DNA of 64,000 nt from Effrenium voratum (lineage: Eukaryota; Sar; Dinophyceae; Suessiales; Symbiodiniaceae): NCBI GenBank assembly GCA_963377175.1, contig CAUJNA010001502.1, positions 178,501 through 242,500 of the forward strand, written 5' to 3'. Made by a program: the position numbers and the translations under genes. The notes under the pieces are model-generated. The model did not search any database and was not told where the DNA came from. It saw nothing but the letters and a program-made list of their open reading frames with translations. Below, piece by piece: positions 1 through 12,300 of the stretch; position 1 is the stretch's first letter, and each line of letters starts with the position of its first letter.

Positions 1-240
1 GTGGTTCTGTTGACACCGGAGTGAAAGCCTGGCTGACAAATGCGTGCGTAAGCAACCTTTATCCCCCCGAGCCTCACTTCAATAAAGATGTTTTGCCCTC
101 GTTTTCTTCTAGGTCCCCCCCAGTAATGCCCTTTTACCGTTTGTTTTTTCGGGGGAGGGTTCCCCTAAAAAAGGGTACTCTTATTCTAACCTCTCTACTG
201 GAGGAGCGAGTGTTTTTCTCGCGCCGAGCATCATGCTCAC

Positions 241-338
241 CATCAGGGCAGCAGTTGCCCTTCAGCAAGCCCATGGCCACACACCTCGCGGGCTGGTTGC
301 CGCTGTCAGGCGACTCGATGAAGACCTTTCGCTTGTTC
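241..338 (-). CDS. Gene A exon: cysteine-rich segment, last in the window
   Basis: CCTAG precedes a frame reading NKRKVFIESPDSGNQPARC then VAMGLLKGNCCPDG, with a GT donor (GGTGAGC) at 240. GLxGNCCP is a motif I associate with secreted dinoflagellate proteins that have C-rich tails. Phase 2 to phase 1 fits the preceding PAN exon, making YKRNKRKVF at the join. The gene continues beyond the left edge. Confidence 0.65.
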
Positions 339-3300
339 CTAGGTGAAACAAAAATATTATGTGAAGGCAACACGGGTCCAAGGAAGACCCCACCTGTTTT
401 TCCAGCAGCTGAAAGCTATGGGGTCGATATGCCAGGATAGGTGGTAAGGAGTAGTTTGGGCCAGCTTTTTTGGGGAGGTTCCGGGGGATTCCGGGGCTGT
501 TGGGGATACTACCTTGACATATTTGGAAGACTCAATTCAGTAGATTGACTAAAACAAGTAACTTTCAACTCAAACGGCCCAAACCTGAAAAGTTGCAAAA
601 ATGCAGGAACTCCGGGAGTGAGAAGACTTAGAGTAAGACTTAGCTTCAGGCAATCCTGAATTTGGTCTGGACTGGTTGGGAATTTCAACCGCTCGTGGAT
701 GGGTTTCCACCAACCTCCAAACCACCAGTTGGGGAAGCTGATAGCTTGTCTCTGTCCCTCTCTCCTGGGACTCTTGGCGCCTTAGCTCCGCAAATAGCCA
801 TGGGTCCCGCCCCTTTGGAAGACTTAGTTGCATTGCATGAGTTAGTTGTTCACCCCCACTATGCAAAGAAAAAGGATGAAAGAACAGCCTCCTCTGCAGA
901 TTCAAAAGGAAAGCTACCAATGAACTCAGTTGCCCAAAGCACCCACAAACAAAAGGTTGACCTTTCGGGGCCATGACTCTGAATGCACATCGACCAAAAC
1001 GGGAAAAGCAATTGGTCAAAACATCGGCTTCGGGCAACTGAGTCAACATTCTGACCGAACCTCAATTTTGGGAACCTCCGCTTCGGCGATGGTCCCCACC
1101 CCCTAAAACCAGTTGGGAAACAATTGACTGGGATCGGGGAGGAGGGTTCTGCCATCGCCCTTTTAACCCCCCCGGATTTGTTTTTGCCACGGGGCCCCGG
1201 GTAGGCGGCGCAGCTGGTACCGTTGATGCCAGGCAAGTTCTCCTGGCGGAGCGCGAATCCGGCTCCTTGCGAAACCGTCAGGTGGATTTGTATCTTTTTG
1301 GTGGGTAATGTTGACCCCGGATTAATCAACCCGTCGTTTTTTCTAAGGGGGTGTTCCCCGAAAAGTGATAATGAACTAATTACCCACTCAAAGAGGACAC
1401 CCCCCATCCTACGAATCAACCACAAAGGTTTCTTGATCCGGGTTTCCCAGTACTCTTTTCAGTCCCCGATTTTGACGCACACCAAGGTTCTACTCAAATC
1501 CGACCTCTGAGAACCCCGTCAAAGCACCTCGCCTTAAGCGATTGTTTGATAGCTGAAAAGGCGGAACAGACGGAGGTTGCCTGGACAAACGGGCATGTGC
1601 TTCTTGAGGACTCCAACATGACATATCACTTCTGACGATGTAACTAAGCAACAGAAACAGCAACATCACAACAATGCAGCATCGCAACATAGCAACACAA
1701 CAACTACGCCTACGTCGGCCCAATTACCACCCAACCAAACCATGCCACCCTCCCACCCACCAACCCGCCAGCCAGCCAGCCAACCAACCAACCAACCAAC
1801 CCACCAAGCCACCAACCGACCGACCAACCAACACCCAACCACCTACTCGCCTACCCACCCGCCCTGCCCCACTCCGCCCCACACCGCCCCGCCCCGCCCC
1901 CATGCACACCAAACTGCGAGCTCCGCCCATCGCGCCATAAGTCGCGCCTTTGCCCGCTCCAGGACGACTGGCAACAGCTTCGCTGCCGAGGCCTGCAACT
2001 AGTGGACACTCCCCCCCCAAAACAAAAACAAAACATCCCCAAAGGGTGATAGGAGAAAACACAAAGAAATCGGTGGGAGCATTTTTAATTAGGCTTGATA
2101 TGCTTTGATCATTTGTCCTTTCGCCCTCCTTTTGGGTTCGACAAGCCCAGCCGCTCCAGCTCTTCACGCATATATGTTTAGATTTCAAACCAAAAGGAAC
2201 CCCCTTCCTTAACCAATGAACCAGATTTGAGCTTTGATTTGGGCAGACCCAGCTAAGTACACCTCAGAAAGAGAAATGGGCTCGGATTCAGGTGCGCCCC
2301 GGCAGACTTACTGCAATCACTTTTGGGGTGTTCTTTGACAGGGGGCCCAAGCCTGATTGCTTAAACTCATTTTGCACTTGTCCTCTTGGGGCCAGACTAA
2401 GGCAGCATGCCCCACATTACTGGTTTAATCATCCTGCTTGGCACACCTTCAAAAGGACTTGGCAACAGATCACGGGTTCACAGGGGAGGGGATTTCATGC
2501 TGACCGCTTCTTGATCCGTGAAGGATTTTTACTTCGGAGGCCTTGTTCTTGGCATTAGTGGATCATGCTGATTCATCTATATGCGTGTTTGTCCAGCTGC
2601 TGCACTACATGATTCAAAAGACACGCCCCAAGTTGCTGGACTTCACAGTTTTTGCACAAGTAATTTTAGTCTCACTTCCGGAGTGGATTGGCCAACAGGC
2701 CTGGACTTTTACTTGCCACCAAAATGGTCTTCCCAAAAAGCTTAAAGTCCAGGAACTCAGGAAGTGAGTAGAGGTGAGCAACGGCTCTTTAAATCCGACC
2801 CGGGTCAATAAACCGTGCAGAACCAAATCGGGGGTCGGTTCATCGGCTTCTGGAGCCCTGCTTCATGAAGGGTCCCATTCCTTGGGCTTCAATTTCCGAA
2901 TGCCTAGGCCTAGTCAGAAGACTTCTAAAGAATCTGCCAGCCCGCTCCAGTAGCTGGCTGGCTGGCTGGCTGCCTGGTTGGATGCCTGAAATGCGGCCTA
3001 ATCAGAAACAACGCCCTACGACAATTCTGAACCCCCGAAGCACAGCCCTCACAAGAGTCTTCCGATTGATAATTAGCCAATCTCAAATCAACAAAATCGC
3101 GCCGCCTCCCCGATGATTGCTGGATTCAAGGTACCCCGAACGTGGCTTCCGAACCGAGGCAAAGCACCGACTAAGGGTCGCGCCGGCTCCAGAGGGTTCC
3201 CCGGCAGCGCCACCTCACGCCTTCGAGAAAGGAGGGTGGCAATGAGACTTTTCTGGGATCCCCTACAAAGTACCGGAAGGAACCCAAAAAGACGGCCAAA

Positions 3301-6300
3301 AGCATCCGTACCCTGAAAATGGTGGGTTCTTGGGCCTCGGAATGTCCCAAAGTTGGCCATCCCTACGCTTGGAAAGGAATTCACTGTGTAGCACAGGACA
3401 TGGCACACCAACACACCATTTGTTCAGAATCATGACCCGGCTTGTGTCTTGAATGCGCCAGAATGGGACCAAAAGAAAATGCTAGGGTCCATCAAAATTG
3501 AAAGGTGGCTGCCCTACACTCAATGTTCCACAGTCATGTCCCCATCGGGATGCTAAGAGAAAGAGATTTTATTGTGTGAAACCCGCCCGCAAAACACTGC
3601 AAAGCACGTAGTTACTCCCCTTGATCCCCCATGTGGGCGTGCAGTCTAATGGGGATGGTTCGATACATATCTTTGACATAGAGATGCATGTCGTGTCCAA
3701 ACCATTTCATCAGGCGTTCCAACTGCAAAACAAATCATAGCATGCATAAACATGACTGTGCGTGTGTGTGTGTGTGTGTGTGTGTTGTCGGGGTCGGTTG
3801 TGTGTCTAACTTTGATAATGTTGACCCAGGATTAATAAACCCGTCCCAGTATTAGGGGGGTTCCCTCCAAAAGTGATGAATCCCCACTAAAATAATTGGG
3901 ACACCCCCCTATTAATCATCCAGGGTTAACATTAACCCCCAAAAACACTCCAGGGTTAACATTAACCGCATTCACCCTCAAAGACACTCGAAAGAGAACG
4001 AACCCCAGTCCAAAAATAGAAATCCATACCGGCCTTACCCCCAAAAACACTCGAAGGAGAGGTCGACCCCAGTCCAAAGATGAAACTATACCGGGCCTTT
4101 GGGCGAAACCCGATGTGCTTCGGCCTCTTGTAGATGGTGATCACCTGCCCTTTTTGGCGTTCCACGTCTTGGCAGTGCTGGGTGAGGCGGCACCAGTGCT
4201 CATCTCCGGTGGACCACAGGCTGAAGTAGTTGCACCTCGGGGCATCTCAAGGGCCGCAAGCGCAGCCGCCAAGTGGTGGGCTTGCAGTGGAACTGATAAG
4301 AAGTTGCTTGGATGTTCGGCCAAGGGCCTAAAAATAAAAGGCGAGAACCTTTCGGAACCTTGACTGAAATGCCCCACCAAAAGGAAAGTGGCAATGCAAA
4401 TGGAATTCAGGGGTCACCACCCTCCCTCAGTTCCATTTTGAAGGGGCTGGGATTCGTAGACAATTTCACTTGGCTCACGTTGGAGCCATCTGCCTGTAAA
4501 ATCTTCAACGCCAAGCTGAACGGGTATTGGTCAACATGAAACCGCCAGGGGGGCGAAGGTTTTAGTCCTTGCTTCCATTTTGCAGGGCAACCAATCCGGG
4601 GGATTGCCCCATTTTTTACCCATACCTTGACACCCTCAAACTTACCAGGCCGATCCCCTTGGCAAGGCCATAGAAGTTTCCCTTCCAAACACACCTCCAA
4701 ACATGTCTTTCTCATGGCGCTGGTGGTCGGAGGGTCCGGTTCCTTCAGGAACATCTGAACTATGCTTTTCCAACCCAAATGAAATGAACGCTTCTTCTGC
4801 GGCATGGACTCTCAGCGGGATTGCAGGCAAGGCTCTTTGGCAAACCTCAGCTTGGCAAAAACGGAACACACCCGCAACCCTAACACGGAACCTGACAGGG
4901 ACCCGGTCCCTTTAATTTAAAGGGGTCAGGTTCCATGTTGATTGGCGGGACTCAACTTAAAGCTAGAACAAGGAAGCTCCAGGACATTGCCCGAGCTCGT
5001 TCTCATTGGTGCAGAATCAGCTGAACAACAAAACATTTCTACGACAACGCGCCATCGCGGCCGATTTGCCTCGCTAAACAAATGCGCGTGCCTTGTTTTT
5101 AGGGACCACCAAGATGATGTTTTGTCCCGTTGATGTTGCGCTTAAAGCCAACCAACAAAAAGCTACACCTTTTGAGGATTGCCACTTGGCTCACAAACAT
5201 TAGGGGGGGCTCCAACTGGTGCGTGCGTTGCAATCAGGATTCGGCCATCGAGAGCGACCCTTTCGCTTTGGTCAGAGAGTAGAATCAGTGACCCTACCAC
5301 CCCCCAAAGAACGCCCCAGGGTTTGATCAGCCCCATGTTTGGGGGGAAGATTGAAGCGTTCTTTTTGTGGTTACAGTTACAATCCAATACAACCAAGGCT
5401 AACACCATTTGGGTGACTTGTACCACTTTCTAGCTCGGCCCGAACACCAAAGTTGACAAGCATAGGTCAGATTGCACCCCCACCAAACTAAACATCTAAA
5501 CAGGTGACCGAACCAAACCAGCTGTTTGCACTGGTATTCAAAAACCTGCGGGAACGTTTGTGGAGCATCCAAAACTCGAGTTTCTGTTTTGAGAAACTTT
5601 AGCGCAGCCGCAAAAGTGCACCAGGACATCACTTGGATGTTCGCCCAGTTACTAAATGGTTAGAAACCTAGGCTAAGGTTTACATATCATATCTGTCAAA
5701 GCTAACGCTGCTGAGGTGGCTGTGCCACAACAATTAACAACCACATACTTCTTGGGTATCCGGGTGCGTCGTTGTTAACGGCACCCTTTTGGGGTGGTAA
5801 AACAAAGGGCAACCCCGCCAAAGAGAAAGGACAAAAAGGACACAGGGTACCACTGAACATGGTTGCAAAAACGCAACCAAAAAAGAGCCACCACCACTAT
5901 TGGGGGGGATCGTTTTACTTCTGGGGGCAGTGATTGTAAGCGTGCCAGGAAACGCCAGGGACCCGGCAGGGCCTTTTCATGCCAGGCCACCGTCGCAGGA
6001 CTCCATGCAATAAGACAGGCCTGGGGATGTGAAACGGCAGGGTGCTGGCCAGGGGTGCGGGGAAAACCATGCTGAAGCAAACCGCAGGTGTTGGTCTTTG
6101 CTTCCATATGCCAAGGTGCTATTCTTGGGTGCCATTTTTTTAGCCACATGAAAAGACGACATGCTTTCCTGGGCGCAGGGATGGTCACGGACGGATTCCT
6201 CTGGATATTATGACGGCCTACGGTTTACGGGGAGCTTGACCACACCAAAAAAATCGCGAGTGGTTTATCAACTTTGGGGAAACCATGGCACTTGGCGCGA

Positions 6301-9300
6301 GTCCCCTTCGCCCAGGCCAACACCTGCAAGCAAACGTCGCCATTTGTAGACTGGACATCTAGTTGGCTCACTTCCGATCGAGTGGATGGGCCAAGAAATG
6401 TCTAAACTTTCTGAGTGTCACGAAAAACAGCCTTTGCAAATTGTAAAAGTCCAGTAGCTCGGGTGGTGAGTTGGAAGCAATGAAGCCTCGTGCAATCGAC
6501 TTCTATCATTTGTGAGCTCGTCTCTTACCACACGGTAAGATCGCTAAAGTGCGACATGTTCCCACCACATCCCCCACCAATATAGAACCAGCCCCATACA
6601 TTGACACAAGATTCAGAAAGCACTGGACAAATTTCGCAGGTTGACTCATCCGGGGTCAACACTACAGAGGGCCTTTGCTGCTTGGGCTAATTACAATCCC
6701 ATTGTTGAGTCATAAAACGGACTAACCAAAGCCAAACATCCTGATGAGTCCGCCCAACCCTTCTCACCAGGCTCGGGCTAACCGCTTTCCAAATGAAGCC
6801 AGGATTGTGTCAACCACATTTTTTCTGGCTTCTCAGGAAGCCGAGTCGGGTGCGATGACTTGTTCAACTGGTGGTTCTTCAGCCCGCCTCTTCCCGGTTC
6901 CGTCCGCCGAGCCGAAGGTGGGAGGCTTTCGGCTCGGACCGCGGCCCCGCCTGCGGACGGGCCCTCCAGCAGCGCCTCCCCGTGGCAGAAGGCGTCGCCC
7001 CGCTTGCCTTCCACCAAGGTCGCAGCCTCCCGGCCGGCCGCTCGCTCCGCTCGTGCGGGCCGAGAAAACTTTTGGCTGCATAGGTAGGGAAGGAATGTCC
7101 CAGTTGGGTCTTGCGAGTGAACCGGTGGAAGGGGATGATCTAATTCGGGGCATTCCATTTCTCAGTCCCTGCTGAGAATTGGTTCAACAGTGCACAAGCA
7201 AACTTTGTGGCAAAGTGGAAAACACATCAGTCATGTTTGGAACGACATTTGGATCTGTCTTATTTTTAGGGTACCCCTTGGTGTTGAAGGGAAGCCAAAC
7301 CACCAGTCTGGGGGGGCGCATCCCCTACACAAAGGCACAGCCATTTGTCGGATAGTCGTCATTTCAACTTGGCGCATGGCTCAAAGCTGCTCAAAGGCAA
7401 GCGACTGGTGCTTTGGGCACCTTAGGTAGAGGTCGTGTGAACTCGTGTTAATGTTGACCCCAGAATCATAAACGCCTGGTTGATTAATAGGGGGGTGTCC
7501 CCTTTTAATTAGTGGGGATTCATCACTTTTGGAGGGACGACCACCCTAATAATGGGACAGGTTTATTAATCCGGGGTCAACATTACTCGATTTGATCGCA
7601 TCCTGCCCGGTAACCCACCCTTTACCTTACTTCTCCTGATCGGCTTTCCAGCACTAATCTTCGCGGCTACCGATCTCAGCTGGAATTTGAGGAAAATCAG
7701 AAGGGCCCCCCTTCCTGAGTGGCTTATGCGAAAAAAGTGACCAAACTCGTTGCGACTGCCACTTTTGATGGCAACCAAACCCAGAAAGTGCGTCAAGTCG
7801 AAAACGGAACTCAGGGAGTCAAAACCGACAACGGGACCCGAGACCAAAACCTCCGGCGACCGGCCTCGAAGGCGGTGAGGTCTTGGCAGTTCCGAGGGCC
7901 GACCACCACGCCGGACCACTTGAAGGGCGTGGCCTGCAGGGCTCTAGACCCTGCATCCCATGGCACCAAAGGCGCCCAACAAAAAATGGCCAAAACCCGT
8001 CGCGCCTAAAAACGTTGGGCTCTAGGTCCTGGTAGGGGGGGTCCCTCGAGAGGAAACGGATCCTCCAAATGCCCTTATATAATAGTACTAATTTGAAGCC
8101 GCCCCACAACGAACTTAGAAACCCAGCGAAATGCTCAGTCGAAAGGCATCGAGTGCCGAGAGATGGCAGAAGAGGTTCAGAAAACCCCCCCGTACACCAA
8201 GGCAGTAGAACCACCTGCCAAACTCGGCCCCCCTGCATATAGCGGGGGCCGCGGGGCCCACCCTTCACTTATGGGATGGGGATCAAAGTGGTCGCAGTTG
8301 TCGAATGGCATGCACTCCTGCCGGTATTTTATGCAGCGCCGCATTTGTCCAGAGTCTTCCACATTCATCCGGGTCAACATAGGGTTCAAAATCGGGGACA
8401 CCCCAAAATTGTTGTTCCTTGAGTTCGCAATTGAAATCACTCAACAATGTAAATAAACGACACCCCCACATTGCTCGACCTCCTTCCAAGTGCTTTGGGC
8501 TTTCGAATCCGCAGGTTGATGGGAATTCTGAGGTCAAGGTCTCTTCCAGCGGCCAGGCGGGCTTCCGCCAAGCTCGGTGACAAGGCCTACTGTCCAAGCC
8601 ATATTTTACATACCTCCCGGTATGAAACTCAATTTAACTCAGGGATCCAAACAGCGCTGGGGTCCCGAACACATATCTTTATCAATTCAGGCTCAGTGAC
8701 CTGCCAGCAGTACCCAGCAGCTCAGGAAGCACCACCCGAAACCTCCACGAAACACTTTATGGGATTGGGATGGGGTAGGTCATGCTCAAGGGCAATTCCC
8801 GTATGAGTTTGGAAGAAATAAATGCCGATACTCCACCAAACGCTTGCAACAGGCAGTATGCACCTCTTTCTCCAAGTGTTCCTACGCTTCCAACAGCCTC
8901 TCCCATCTCCCAGTCTCTCCACGGCTCCAAAACCCCCAGCCCGACTCCCCGAGCCTCCAGGATGGACCCCTCGTCGGTGAGCAAGCAGCCGCCATCCGGC
9001 CACCAGCTGAACTGGGCGCCTGAGCTCTCGCTTTCCCGGGAAGTTGTGGGTGGGTTTTATTTGGAGTGTAGCGTTAACTCCAAGACTAAGAAACCTTTGG
9101 TTGACTCATAGAAGGGTGTCCTCTGCTAGTGGGAATCCTTCACTTTTGTGGGGCCCGACACCCCTATTCATTGAAGAATTTCCGGTTGGCTCACGGAAGC
9201 CAGTTGTCACTTGCCCAAAGGACCCAACAATTAAAGGTCACAGCAATGTTTTGGGACCACGACCCAACATGGACCAACACGGGGGGAACTACAAAGTCGC

Positions 9301-12300
9301 GCGGACTGGTTTGGGCAAGCGAGTGTTAGGAGGGTTCCGCCATGAGAACCCATGCTGTGGATGGACGACATCCGCTTGCGCCACTTTGAAACCATGCTTG
9401 AAACCAGAATGCATGTTTGGTATTTACGTTGGGGAATCGAATCATTCCACTATTCCATTGGGTTTCTTAGGCTCACTTGCCCAAATTCCCGTCCTTTTGA
9501 CCTTTGAGTTTTCCCTGATTTCTGGGTCCTTTGGGCAAGTGAGTAGTGCGAACTGGCTGGATTTCGCGTCACCTGGCTCTTTTGGGACCCCCCCCCAAAA
9601 AAAAAACACTCAAAAAAACCTGGCTTTGGCTTTCTTTGTGGTTAGTGTTAAGAAGAGAAGCCATAGGAGCCGTAGCTGGTCCTGTCCCATGGGTTCCTTT
9701 TTGGTTTTTGGTTGGCTCGTGCGAGGGTTCCTCCAAGCCACAGGACCGCCATGAGCCCATGCCGGGCGTCACTTGTAGTCTCTCCGGCACCGCAGCTGGC
9801 AGTCCCGAGGTGACGCCTTCCAATTCCAAAAGCGGCGGGGCGGCGTGGAGAAACGCCGCTCAGGGAACCCAAAGCCGAAGCAAATCCCTTCCGGGTAGCT
9901 GGATAAGTCGCCTTATTTGTGTGTTCCAGAGAAATAAAACACAGATGTGTCCCAAAAAAGCCGGCCAGAAAAGCAAAGAGCCGGAAAGAAAGGAGCGGCT
10001 TTCGGGCCGACGGGTTGGCTTGTGGCTGTGAAAAATGGTTGGAACACCGAAGGACGGAAGGAAGCGCCTTACCAGTTTTCCACGATTTGACGCTATCCTT
10101 GGACCTCGGAGCCCAGGAATGCAAGCATGGGCCTTGAGCGGGCTGCGCCCGACCCATGTCCAAGCCTTGGGCCTGGAAATATCTGTCACTCTGCACCGTC
10201 CCGTTTTGGCTTCAACCCCTCAGGGGGCTCCAAACTTCAGCCCCTTTGGGGGCCGTCTGGTTATAGGGTTTCTCGCAAGTGCGCCCACTTTGTAGGGACA
10301 ATGCCATTCCGAATCCCTCAACAAGGCCCTCAAATCCAAATGTCCAAACAAAGGTCCTGCAAATACCTGGCGCGTGACTCCCTGTTCTAATAGTATAATA
10401 CTAAAAACAATAAACAACACAAACGTTTATAGGGAGTCGGTCAACCTCACCCAGTTCATAGAGACATTTGCACAATCCTTTTCCTTGGGATCCCCCTGTT
10501 TGGGCTGCAGGGGCAGTTGTCTCAAACCCATTTCCCTAGCCATGGGAAACTTTGCCAGCCTTTTTGTCGGTACTTGGTTTCACAGGGACGCCCACTCCCA
10601 AACAAAAAAACCTTAAGAGTTGATGGAGTGGTGTCAGAACGGAGAGGTGCCGGCGCTCGACAGACCGGATCTGCCTCTACCGTGCGCTTGCTGCCCTGCA
10701 TCTTGAAAGGCTTCCCGTAGTACATGCCCTGCCTGGTTGCCAGGCAACCCCGAAAGAAACTGAGGGCCTGGTCGCAAGATTAACCTCCATCCCATGTGAA
10801 ACCATGGGCATTGAAGAGGCCGGCAGTGGATTTAAAACAGGCCGCCTGTCTCATTTCGCTGACGGCAAGGATGCTGCTCCGCGTTCGCAGCAGGGAAGGG
10901 GGGTGGCAATCCGGAATTTGGGGCGGGGAGGTTTCCAGGCAGGTTGCATGGCTGGCATGGGCTGAAAACCCGCTGTTTTGTTTGTATGCGACATGAGGGC
11001 CCTACAGTTCAATAAACAAAACGTTGCGGAAATGCCTGCGGTGCAAGTTGGTTTGCTTCCATGGGTCGAACTTTGACAGACACAGGGCCTTTCAACTTTT
11101 GGCGCCCTCCCATCAAAAATGAAGCGGAGGAAAACGGTCCAAGGCCCGTAGGTTCAAGCTGGACCCCAAACATCCGGCGGAGTTCACGGGAAAAAGGGGC
11201 ATCCTTTTCGGCACGGGAAAGCCCAGGCAGGAAGGCCAAATTGAGGGGTGACAAAAAGAAGACAAAAACACGGAATGAACGCTTTCCTCCGAAAAACAAA
11301 CCCATCAAACCCATTGGTGGTGGATTCTAAAGGGATAGGAGCGACGAGAAAAAGCATCCGGGCGTGAGCAAAAGGGAGCGAGGCGCTTGAAGCATCCTTC
11401 CGGCACGTCCTCCACCACGGCTTCCGCCAGGCGTGTCACGGCGAGATCCTCAAAACGCTTCCAGAGTCGGCACAGGCCGAGAGGATCTTCATACCCCAAA
11501 GACCCAAAAAGGGTATGTGCCCCTTGTAAAGTGGGTTTGAAACCAGGGAAGCTAAGGGGGATGAAGAAGGATCTTCAACCAACGGCAGGTAAGTAGGTTA
11601 TACACTCCCTCCAACGATCAGGGAAGCAGACGATCCGAGGGTTTTGGAAGACTAGCTTGCTTTCGGGGAAGCCCCTTGTCGGTAATTATGGTTATAATTA
11701 TAATTGGTGTAGCTGGGGTGACCGTCCCCTTATAACCATGGTTATAACCTACCTACTAGGTGAGGTGAGTTGAACACCCAAATGATACTCTCGTTCTTTG
11801 GATGGGCACCCCAACGGCAATGCCAGCTTCCCCCTTGATGGTTTGGATTGGCAGCAGGTGACTTCCCATCAACAGACTTGAAATCGAAACTCTCTTCAAC
11901 AGGGTCCCTCGAATTCCCTCCCAAATCTTCAAACGGCAACTCCTGGTTTCGGCGTTCACGTGCGCAAGTCGCGAGTAAACAAAGGAAAGCAAAGGGACGC
12001 ACAAACAGTTGCCACAGATCTCAACCCAAGGTCCTCCGTTTCAGGCGAGATGTAAAGGGGGATAACAAAGGACAACCAAACCTATGATTGAGAACCCCCC
12101 CCCCATTATTTTGAAATCAAGAATGTTCACCAAGACTCCAAAGTTTCTCACTTCATAGATGATATCCAAGCCTGTATGAAGACGACGTTCACAAATATAG
12201 ACACCCCAAGTTCTCTTTGTTTGATTAAAAAAAATAAATAAAATAAATACAAAAAAAAAACTGCTCGAGGCGATGCAAACACCCCACTGAAACCAACCGC

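Larger units (their letters stand above)
339..4124. other. Long intron of gene A
   Basis: The sequence between the last two gene A exons found. It holds two family 2 elements, one family 1 element, the CCAACC tract, a CTGG run (2954-2972) and a GT run. No further exon could be supported, although a small one could be hidden. Confidence 0.6.

Noticed and set aside
1724..2188. Gly/Trp/Val-rich minus-strand and Pro-rich plus-strand frames
   Set aside because: They are by-products of the CCAACC and CCGCCC low-complexity tract.
4690..4810. Possible gene A exon reading FLKEPDPPTTSAMRKTCLE
   Set aside because: The exons at 6020 and 4245 already join in phase and make a complete PAN motif; inserting this one would break it.
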